Shown: one piece after another, positions 52,360-61,100 of the stretch | Layout: every line of letters begins with the position of its first letter | Position numbering within the stretch: the stretch's first letter is position 1 | Origin: an uncultured Alphaproteobacteria bacterium | GTDB taxonomy: Bacteria > Pseudomonadota > Alphaproteobacteria > Methylaequorales > Methylaequoraceae | Direction: 5' to 3' | Length of the DNA stretch: 64,000 nt | Assembly: GCA_902550225.1 (NCBI GenBank) | Contig: CACCYL010000003.1 | Coordinates: 70,213 to 134,212, forward strand | Program-made: the position numbers and the translations under genes | Notes under the pieces: model-generated | Seen by the model: the letters and a program-made list of their open reading frames with translations, nothing else | What the model was told of the DNA's origin: nothing | Database searches by the model: none

Positions 52360-53382
52360 ATGAGTTTTATAATAATTTTAGCTTTATATCCACTAACTTC
52401 TGCATTATTAAGCTGGGCTTTAAAATTTTTAAACCAACCAATGTTTTTAGATGTTCCAAATGAAAGAAGTAATCATCAGACACCAAAGCCTCGAGGAGCT
52501 GGTATTATTTTGATACCACTTATCTTATTTTCAACGTCTGTTATTTTTCTATTAGAAGATACGCTGAATAACGATTGGAAATTAATTTTTGGATTCTGTT
52601 TTCTGCTTTCGATTGTTTCTTTTTTGGATGACATAAAAAATATTAATGCGAAAATCAGATTAGCATTTCAAATATTTTGTGTATTTTCCTCGTTGTATCT
52701 TTTTAAGGATCAACTGAATATTTTTATAAGATCGTCTGAGTTTTTGATTATTTTTAACGGAATAGAATCTCTGGGACTAGGTCTTATTTTTTGTTTTCTA
52801 GTTATGATATGGGTATGGATAATCAATATGTTTAATTTTATGGATGGTATGGATGGAATAACTTCAGTTCAGATAAGTTCTTTGTCTATTTTAACTAACT
52901 TTCTTGCTATTTTAGGGCTTATTGAAGAAATTTTTATTTATTTTAGTTTGATTCTTCTGACAATATCATTTGCATTTTACTCGGTTAACAAACCGCCTTC
53001 TAAAATATTTTTAGGAGACGTCGGATCGATCCCACTCGGCTTTATAGTTGGATTTATTGTTATATATAATATGATAACGTTCAATTTGATTTTACCGTTT
53101 CTAATCATCATGTTTTATTATCTGCAAGATTCAATTGCGACAATAATTTTAAGATTTTTAAAAAAAGAAAATTTATTGCAGGCTCACACCAGTCATTTTT
53201 TTCAAAAGATGTTGAGGAAAGGTTTTAGTCACGATTATGTTCTAAAGAAGATAATTTATTTACATTCAATTCTATTAATACTGGCCATCCTTTCTTGTTA
53301 TTATCCTATAACTTCATTTCTCCTCGCTTTTGTTTGCACTTCTTCATTATTAGTTTTCTTTAATTCAAGGAAATTTAAATGA
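52360..53382 (+). CDS. Polyprenyl-phosphate sugar-phosphate transferase (WecA/WbpL-like)
   Basis: A 340-aa integral membrane protein of the MraY/WecA superfamily with about 10 helices. DVPNERSNHQTPKPRGAGIILI is the N-terminal signature, SFLDDIKNINAKIRLAFQ holds the DD motif, MFNFMDGMDGITSVQ the NxxNxxDGxDG-type motif, and FLGDVGSIPLGFI the metal/substrate loop. It loads the first sugar of a surface glycan onto undecaprenyl phosphate. It overlaps the WbpM-like gene by 4 nt. Confidence 0.92.
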   Translation: MSFIIILALYPLTSALLSWALKFLNQPMFLDVPNERSNHQTPKPRGAGIILIPLILFSTSVIFLLEDTLNNDWKLIFGFCFLLSIVSFLDDIKNINAKIRLAFQIFCVFSSLYLFKDQLNIFIRSSEFLIIFNGIESLGLGLIFCFLVMIWVWIINMFNFMDGMDGITSVQISSLSILTNFLAILGLIEEIFIYFSLILLTISFAFYSVNKPPSKIFLGDVGSIPLGFIVGFIVIYNMITFNLILPFLIIMFYYLQDSIATIILRFLKKENLLQAHTSHFFQKMLRKGFSHDYVLKKIIYLHSILLILAILSCYYPITSFLLAFVCTSSLLVFFNSRKFK

Positions 53383-55208
53383 ATATTAGAATTTTAATTA
53401 CAATTTTGCATGATCTATTTTTTTTTGGATTTTCATTTTTCGTATCTTTGTGGGCTAGATTAGATTTCAATAGTGCTTTAATTCTTTGCAAAGAGTTATT
53501 TTGGTTTCTAATTTTTTTCTCTTTCACAAATATTTGTCTACTCAAGTATATGGGTCTTTATCATGGGATTTGGAGGTATGCGTCCATTCATGAAATAAAA
53601 TCTATTATTAAGAGCGTATCTGTTTCAATCATACTATTATTTAGTATTTTTTTTCTTGTATTTAGATTGGAAGATATACCTAGGTCCTTTCCAATTTTAT
53701 TATTCATTATCTCAATTTTTAGCGTTACAAGCCCGAGAGTTTTCTATAGGATTTTGAAAGATAATTTCAAAAATAGTAATCATAAAAAAGTTCCAATTTT
53801 AGTTGTGGGAGACAGTTCCACAACGGAAAATTTTATAAGATTTTCTCAGCAAAGCGAACATTCTCATTATGAAGTTGTTGGGATCATTAGTTTTAAAGAG
53901 TCTTCAATTGGAAGAAGAATTCACAATATACCAATTCTTGGCTCCACTAATAAACTAGAGTCTCTTAATAAAGGTCTAAAGAAAATGAATAAGTCACCGC
54001 AAAGAATTATCATTTCGGAACCTAATGTTAAATCAGAAACTCTTGAATCGCTTTACATTTTTTCAAAACGAAATGGCTTAGCCATCGGGATACTTCCAAG
54101 AGTTTCAGAAGTTTCAATCCAGGACCCAGTCCAATTCATACCCAAACCAATTGTCATCGAAGATATTTTAGGAAGAAAACAAAAAGTAAATGATCCAAAA
54201 CTTTTGGAGGATCTTGAAGGAAAAATAATTTTAGTTACAGGCGCAGGTGGAAGTATTGGAAGTGAATTATGCAAACAAATTCATAGATTAAAACCAAAAT
54301 TATTAATTTTACTCGAACATAATGAATATAACCTTTTCAAAATCTCATCACAACTCAAAGAAAATATTTTGCCAAGTCTTACGGATATAAAAGATTTTAG
54401 TAAAATGGAGGAAATACTTAGAAAATTCAAACCCGACTATATTTTTCATACGGCTGCATTTAAGCACATTACATTTGTTGAAAAAGATCCCATAGAAGCT
54501 CTTCAGACAAATTTTTTAGCTACTGTCAAACTTTGTCAGCTTTGTAAATTTTTAAAAATAAAAAAAATGGTTTTTATTTCTACTGACAAAGCTGTAAATC
54601 CCTCAAATATAATGGGTGCATCGAAGAGACTTTGTGAGAAATATATTCAAAAAATCGCCTCTAAAGGGAAGGACACACTTTTTACAATCGTTCGATTTGG
54701 CAATGTTCTAGGTTCAACAGGTTCAGTTGTTCCAATTTTTGAAAAACAAATAAGTGAAGGCGGTCCTATAAAAATTACACATCCAAAAATTAAAAGATTT
54801 TTCATGACCATGAGAGAGGCTGTTGAATTAGTATTAATTTCTTCACAACTTGAGTTATCAGAAAATGGAGAAATCTTTATACTAGAGATGGGTAACCCAA
54901 TTTTTATTGAAGAACTTGCAAAAAAAATGATAATACTGTCAGGAGCAGATGAAAAAAAAATTAAAATTCAATATACTGGACTAAGGAAAGGTGAAAAAAT
55001 AAAAGAACAACTTTTCTTTAAAAGTGAACAGATCAATAAGACTAGCGTCAAAGGTATTTTATCGACAACAAGTAAACTCTTTTCTCCAAAAAATTCTGAT
55101 TTCGACAAACTAATTAATCTTATAATCAACAACAGTAATGAAAACTCTTTAAAATTTTTTGATAAAATGCTTCCTGAATATAAAAAGAATGACAAAAATA
55201 GAGATTAA
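53379..55208 (+). CDS. UDP-sugar 4,6-dehydratase, WbpM/PglF/CapD-like
   Basis: A 609-aa protein: four N-terminal membrane helices, a CoA-binding-like Rossmann domain (KVPILVVGDSSTTENFIRF), then an extended SDR domain with NAD motif VTGAGGSIGSELCKQ. HTAAFKHITFVEKDPIEAL, STDKAVNPSNIMGASKRLCEKY and VRFGNVLGSTGSVVPIF are family motifs. The usual catalytic YxxxK Tyr is replaced by Met (MGASK), as in WbpM/FlaA1-type enzymes. It converts UDP-GlcNAc to a 4-keto-6-deoxy sugar at the membrane. Confidence 0.93.
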   Translation: MNIRILITILHDLFFFGFSFFVSLWARLDFNSALILCKELFWFLIFFSFTNICLLKYMGLYHGIWRYASIHEIKSIIKSVSVSIILLFSIFFLVFRLEDIPRSFPILLFIISIFSVTSPRVFYRILKDNFKNSNHKKVPILVVGDSSTTENFIRFSQQSEHSHYEVVGIISFKESSIGRRIHNIPILGSTNKLESLNKGLKKMNKSPQRIIISEPNVKSETLESLYIFSKRNGLAIGILPRVSEVSIQDPVQFIPKPIVIEDILGRKQKVNDPKLLEDLEGKIILVTGAGGSIGSELCKQIHRLKPKLLILLEHNEYNLFKISSQLKENILPSLTDIKDFSKMEEILRKFKPDYIFHTAAFKHITFVEKDPIEALQTNFLATVKLCQLCKFLKIKKMVFISTDKAVNPSNIMGASKRLCEKYIQKIASKGKDTLFTIVRFGNVLGSTGSVVPIFEKQISEGGPIKITHPKIKRFFMTMREAVELVLISSQLELSENGEIFILEMGNPIFIEELAKKMIILSGADEKKIKIQYTGLRKGEKIKEQLFFKSEQINKTSVKGILSTTSKLFSPKNSDFDKLINLIINNSNENSLKFFDKMLPEYKKNDKNRD

Positions 55209-56730
55209 AAGAGCGATTGTTTCTGTGCACAATAAAAGTTTCTTGAGTCTTTTAGCAGACTATTTTATTAAGTACAAAATTGAAGTTTTAAGCACAGGTG
55301 GAACTGCTCGCTTTTTAAAAAATTATAGTGCAAAATTAAAAATTATTGAAATTTCAAAATTTACAAACTTTAGTGAGGTTTTAGATGGACGAGTAAAGTC
55401 TCTCCACCCAAAAATTCATTCAGGAATACTAGCAAAAAAAAAAGATAAGAATCATGTTAAAGAATTAAAAAAAATAGAAACACCCTTTATCGATTTAGTA
55501 GTGGTGAATTTATATCCATTTGAAAAAGTGGTAAACGATCAAAAGTCAGGAAAACAAAAATGCATCGAAAATATTGATATTGGCGGGCCTACATTAATTA
55601 GAGGTGCAGCAAAAAATTACGACAATGTAACAGTCCTCACTGATCCAAACCAATATAATTCTTTTTTAGAAATTGTTGATAAAAATCATAACCAGATACC
55701 TAAAAATTTTAGAGAACTCTGCGCAATAGTTGCATTTGAAAAGACATCTTATTACGACGGAGTAATTTCAAATTGGTTCAACAAAAACAACCCTAATTTT
55801 TGCAATGAAAAAATTTCATTAATTTTCAATAAGATTTCTCAGCTTAGATACGGTGAAAACCCTCATCAAAAAGCTGCGTTATTTAACTTAAAAGAAAATC
55901 CCTTAATTAAGGTTTCTGGAAAAGATTTATCTTTTAACAACATATATGATTTAGAAATTGCTATGGAGTTAGCCCAACAATTTCAAGAATCTTCATGTGT
56001 AATCCTAAAACACGGGAATCCCTGTGGAGTGGCTCTAGATAAACAGCAACATATAGCCTTTGATAAAGCACTCAATTGTGACAAAATTAGTGCGTTTGGG
56101 GGGATAGTAGCATTTAACAAAAAGCTTGCTTCAAAAACTGCCAAAAAACTTAAAAACTTATTCATTGAAGTTGTGATTGCTCCAGATTTTTCATTGGAGT
56201 CCAAAAATATCCTTTGTAAAAAAAAGAACCTTATTTTAATTCAATATAATGCAACCAATAGAAAAAACTCACTTCATCTCAAAACCACTAGAAATTTTTT
56301 ACTTCTACAAAATAAAGATAACAAAGTTATCAATAAAAAAGATTTAATAATTAAAACCAAAATCACGCCTTCTGATAAGGATAAAAAAGATATGATTTTT
56401 AGTTTTATAATTGCCAAATACCTTAATTCTAATGCTATTGTTTTAGCTCAAAATCAGGTAACCTTAGGTATTGGCGTAGGGCAAATGAATCGTCTTGAAG
56501 CTGCAAAACAAGCTATAAAACGGATGAAATCTAATTTTAAAAAATATAATCCAGTTCTTGCCTCAGACGGTTTTTTTCCTTTCTCGGATATTGTTAAATT
56601 ATGCTCAAAAAATAAAATTAAAGGCATAATCCAACCGGGCGGCTCAAAAAATGACAAAGAAGTAATAGACGTTGCAAATAAAAATAAAATTTCTATGGTT
56701 TTTACGGGGATAAGGCACTTTAAACATTAA
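55189..56730 (+). CDS. purH: Bifunctional AICAR transformylase/IMP cyclohydrolase
   Basis: Catalyses the last two steps of IMP synthesis. The N-terminal cyclohydrolase domain has RAIVSVHNKSFL, LSTGGTARFLKN and VLDGRVKSLHPKIHSGILA. The transformylase domain has QLRYGENPHQKAALF, CVILKHGNPCGVA, KISAFGGIVAFN and SDGFFPFSD. The track start (55159) would overlap the upstream gene by 50 nt; ATG at 55189 (MTKIEIKRAIVSV) gives the usual N-terminus and a 20-nt overlap. The C-terminus ends in the family TGIRHFKH. Confidence 0.96.
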   Translation: MTKIEIKRAIVSVHNKSFLSLLADYFIKYKIEVLSTGGTARFLKNYSAKLKIIEISKFTNFSEVLDGRVKSLHPKIHSGILAKKKDKNHVKELKKIETPFIDLVVVNLYPFEKVVNDQKSGKQKCIENIDIGGPTLIRGAAKNYDNVTVLTDPNQYNSFLEIVDKNHNQIPKNFRELCAIVAFEKTSYYDGVISNWFNKNNPNFCNEKISLIFNKISQLRYGENPHQKAALFNLKENPLIKVSGKDLSFNNIYDLEIAMELAQQFQESSCVILKHGNPCGVALDKQQHIAFDKALNCDKISAFGGIVAFNKKLASKTAKKLKNLFIEVVIAPDFSLESKNILCKKKNLILIQYNATNRKNSLHLKTTRNFLLLQNKDNKVINKKDLIIKTKITPSDKDKKDMIFSFIIAKYLNSNAIVLAQNQVTLGIGVGQMNRLEAAKQAIKRMKSNFKKYNPVLASDGFFPFSDIVKLCSKNKIKGIIQPGGSKNDKEVIDVANKNKISMVFTGIRHFKH

Positions 56731-57943
56731 ACCTTAAATATAATTTTAAAAATGGAATTAATGATAAAAATAAAAAAATCGGAATTACTATTATTCCAAA
56801 TCTTATTGAATCAGTAAGTTGTATTGTAAGTCCTACTAAAAATGGACCCAGTATAGAACACAAATTTCCAAACATTGAATACAAACTAAAAGCCGCCATT
56901 TGATTTTGAGCTTTTATCTTTTGCACCAAAAAACTTCTACTTGAAGCCTGAATTGGCCCAATAAAAAAACCTACTAAGAGTGCAATCACCCAAAAGCTAT
57001 AATAACTCTCAGTAAAATAAAGAATAAGTGTTAAAATTAACAACCCTGAAATACAAATTTTAACAGCATTAAGTGATCCAATTTTGTCCTCAACACTACC
57101 AATAACTAAACAACCTATTATTCCAAAAAAATTTATCGAGACGCCTAGGAATAAGATTTCAGATTCAGAGAGTCCAAAGATAAATGCTGCAATCATGCTA
57201 GCGAATGCAAAAATAGAAACCACCGCGTTATTAAAAAAAAAATAGCTAATTAAGAAATTCGATATACCTCTAGATCTAACGTTTTTTATCAATTCTAAAA
57301 TATTTGGTGATTTAAATTGAACCTCTTTCATAACATTAAATAACGAAAATCCATATAATGCCGACCATATGGCAACAAAAGGACCAATTAATAAAAAAAC
57401 CTTAATATTAAAAATTTTAAAACTTTCATCAGAGAACTTTAATAACATGAATACGAGGAACAACGATGCCAATCCACCTAAATACCCAAATGCCCAACCC
57501 AAGTTTGATAATGCTCCTGTAGTATTTTTTTTTCTAATTTTGGACAGTGAAAGATTATAAAATAAATTTACTATTTCAAACGAAACAAAACTAATTACAA
57601 TAAAGAAAAGTGGAAGGAATTGATTTGACCCCTTGTCAAAAAAGAACAGTCCAAAAGTAAAAAAAATCATTAAATAGAAAAAAAACTTAAAAAAACCAAT
57701 TTTAATATTTCGAAAGAAATTTTTCCCGCTTATAAGAATGAAAGATAATAACAAAAAACACAGTATGCTTGCTGCAGACAAAGCAAACCCCCAAAGACTT
57801 GTTCCCACATTAGGATTAGAAGAAATGGTTTTTGCGTAAAAAGCTCCATAGAAAAAAGTAAGAATTAATGTTGGGTAACTCGAAATTCCAAAATCAAATA
57901 AACACCATGATCTAATCTTTTTTGAATTTAGTAATGAAAACAT
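56720..57943 (-). CDS. MFS transporter, UMF1/Atg22-like
   Basis: A 407-aa protein with about 12 hydrophobic segments. SWCLFDFGISSYPTLILTFFYGAFYA is the UMF1-family start (W-x-x-Y/F-D-F-x-x-S), followed by NLGWAFGYLGGLASLFLVF and GFFIGPIQASSRSFLVQKI. Family members are putative effluxers of amino acids or other metabolites; substrate unknown. It is convergent with purH (11-nt overlap) and lies downstream of the giant repeat-protein gene on the same strand (24-nt gap). Confidence 0.87.
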   Translation of the reverse strand: MFSLLNSKKIRSWCLFDFGISSYPTLILTFFYGAFYAKTISSNPNVGTSLWGFALSAASILCFLLLSFILISGKNFFRNIKIGFFKFFFYLMIFFTFGLFFFDKGSNQFLPLFFIVISFVSFEIVNLFYNLSLSKIRKKNTTGALSNLGWAFGYLGGLASLFLVFMLLKFSDESFKIFNIKVFLLIGPFVAIWSALYGFSLFNVMKEVQFKSPNILELIKNVRSRGISNFLISYFFFNNAVVSIFAFASMIAAFIFGLSESEILFLGVSINFFGIIGCLVIGSVEDKIGSLNAVKICISGLLILTLILYFTESYYSFWVIALLVGFFIGPIQASSRSFLVQKIKAQNQMAAFSLYSMFGNLCSILGPFLVGLTIQLTDSIRFGIIVIPIFLFLSLIPFLKLYLRFNV

Positions 57944-57967
57944 TCAAACTCCGTAAACTTTTAAATT

Positions 57968-58165
57968 TTAATTACACAGACCATTTCTTAAAACACACGG
58001 AGCAACTGTTATTGATTGATCTGGAGTAGAAATACTGATTTTCTCGGCTACTGCTGGAACACTTCTGTGTGAGGTTTTTGTTGGCAAAAGAATCAAGTTT
58101 TTACCTGAACGTCCTTTTTTTAAAATTTCTCTTATTCTCTGGGTAAAGGTTAATTTATGTTTTAA
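57968..58165 (-). other. Non-repeat C-terminal tail of giant protein
   Basis: The final residues after the last degenerate module (LKHKLTFTQRIREILKKGRS ... CVLRNGLCN) depart from the Ser/Thr/Gly-rich repeat composition. They are basic, with an amphipathic helix-like start and a terminal Cys-x6-Cys pair. This may be an anchoring, processing or secretion-related end. No known C-terminal sorting signal is recognised. Confidence 0.5.
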
Positions 58166-61100
58166 GGTCAACAAGAAACTTCCACCAGAAAATGTGTAGT
58201 TTGAAGCTGATCCGGTTCCATCGCTAAAAGTTAAAGTGCCCAAAGAAATATTTTGAGTACTTCCTGGAATATTACTTTGAATACTACCTTGTCCGGTTAA
58301 AGTTAACGACTCATTATTAGCTGTTGTGATAGATAATTCTTCAGCTAGAACGATCAAAGATGGGTTTTCCACAGCAACTCGAGAGCCTAAGAGATTAATT
58401 GGTCTTTTAGTTACATTCATAGAAGCCCCTGTGATTATATAATTTGGGTGAGCTGAAGTTAATGATCCAATATTAACAGACTTTGATCCAACCCCAGGAG
58501 ACCCAATTGTACCTGAACCAGAAATAGTTATTGTGTCAGAACCAACAGTGTTGGTGAAAGAGTCAAATATATTACCATTTACAATATTTGTCCCATCGTA
58601 AAATCTACTACCAGAGGCTGATGTTGCACGTGCCGTTACATCAATTGAATGGTTGCCGCCATCTAAAGTATAATTCGAAGCAGATCCACTTCCGTTTCCT
58701 AATGCAAGAGTTCCAATACTTGTAATGTTTTTTCCTACTCCTACGTTTGTATTTTGCATTTGACCATTTCCGCTTAGTGTTAATGTCTGCCCCCCTACAG
58801 TATTAGAGATTCCATTAGATTGAAGACCTGAAGCAGGTGCATCTAAAGTTCCGTCATAAATTTTTTCGATACTTAGATCAACGGGACGTTTTGTAATACT
58901 TAAAGAAATTGTTCCCATGGTATAGTTGGTAGCACTTCCATTTGCGCTAACAAGACTCAATGTATTTTGAGTAACTGTTTTATTACTTCCAACATTTGCA
59001 TCAGGTACACTGCCTTGGCCGGATAGTGTAATTATTTCAGAACCTACACCAGTTGTTATAGCTAGGTCAGAACCATTTACCGTTGTTGTATTATCATACA
59101 CTCTAGAGCCTGTGACATTTAACTGACGCGAGTTTATTGCAAATGTTCCACTTGATAGCGAATAATTCGACGCTAACCCCGTTCCATCTTGCAATTGAAG
59201 TGTTCCAAGTATAATTGTTTTTCCAGTCCCAGAAATTGCGTTAGAAACACTTCCTGAACCTGTGATTCCAAGGGTCTCTCCAGCAGAGGTATTATTAAAA
59301 GTTGAAATATCTGAACCATTTACAGTTGTTGTTCCATCATAAAATCTTGAGCCACTAATTGTTATTGGTCTTTTTGTTACACTCATGGTTTGTGTTCCAC
59401 CTGACAATGTATAATTAGCAGCTAAACCTCCGTTAGTTCCATCACTAATTGTAAGACCACTTACATTTGTTAACGTTTTTAAATCTCCAACGTTAGCATT
59501 TCCTAAGTCACCATTTCCTGATAACCCAATTGTTTCCGAACCAACCAAATTATTGATTGTTGTTAAGTCAGATGAGGCGGCAGTAGCAGAAGAATCGTAG
59601 ATTCTTGTACCAGTTAAATCTAATGGACGTTTCGTAATATCTAAAATTGCAGAGGTTAAATTATAATTACTTGAGGCTGCAGTTCCATTCGCTAATGCTA
59701 TACTTCCAAGCGATATTGACTGCCCAGACGCCACATTTTTAGAAGCAACACTTCCAGATCCTGTTAGATTTAAATTTTCCCCACTTACCAAATTGCTGAA
59801 GGTTGAGGTGAAGTTTGAAGTATTTGCATCTGTTGTTCCATCATAGTGTCTAGTACCCACAAAAGTTACATCTCTTACGTTAATATCAAAAGACCCTGAT
59901 AATAGTTCATAGTTGGAAGCCAACCCGGAATTATCAGCTAATGCAAGTGAACCCAATGATATAGCCTTATTTGTTCCAACTGCAGCAGAATCAACAGTTC
60001 CAGATCCATTTAAATTCAGAGTTTCACCACCAGCCCTATTACTGATAGTTGAAATAGAAGAGTTTTGCACATTTGTAGATCCATCATAGATTTTTGAGCC
60101 TGAAATTGTAATAGGTCTTTTAGTAACATTAACTGTGTGTGTTCCCCCAGATAATGTGTAGTTTGATGCTAACCCACCATTAGATCCATCGCCCAACGAC
60201 AGTCCACTAACATTTGTAAGTGCTATCGAATCTGCAACATTTTTATTACCTATAACTCCATTTCCTGAAAGGATAATTGTTTCAGAACCAACCAAATTAG
60301 TCATGGTTGATAAATCAGATGCTGCTACCGACGTTGTTGAGTCATATACTCGTGAACCTGATAAACTTAATGGGCGAGCTGTTACAGTAAGTGTACTCGA
60401 AGTTAAATTATAATTACTAGCAGCACCTGAACCATCAAGTAGACTAAGGTTTGTGACTGTTACGGCTTTTCCTGAACCAACATTCTTATTTGAAACTGTT
60501 CCTGTTCCTGTTTGTGATAGAATTTCAGAACCTACTAAATTACTGTAAGTAAATGTTGTTGAAACACTAGCACCATCCAAAATATTTGATCCATCATATT
60601 CTCTACTTGCGACAAGAGTTATAGGTCTTTGAGTGATATTCATCAAATGAGTGCCTCCATCAAGAGTATAGTTACTTGCTGAACCTGAGTTATCTGATAA
60701 AGACAGTGTATTTTTAGCTACATTTTTTGAATTACCAACTGCAGCTGATAACAAAGTTCCAGAACCAGATAAATTTAAAGTTTCAGAACCAACTAAGTTT
60801 GATAAAGATAAATCTGAAGCATTTGCAGTTATTGATCCATCGTAAATTCTTGTGCCTGAAGAATTCAGTATCCTCGGAGTAATTTCAAATGTTGTGGTGA
60901 AATTACTTAAGGTATAGTTCCCTGCGCCAGGGCCAGTAAGAGCAAGGGATCCTGCAGTCACAGTTTTATTAGCACCAACATTTTCATCTGCAACTGTGCC
61001 GGCTCCCGTCAAACTTACAGTTTCTCCACTAACTAAATTGGTTAAATTAAGATCAGAACTATTAACAGTTTTTGTGCCATCATATTGCCTGCTTCCAGTA

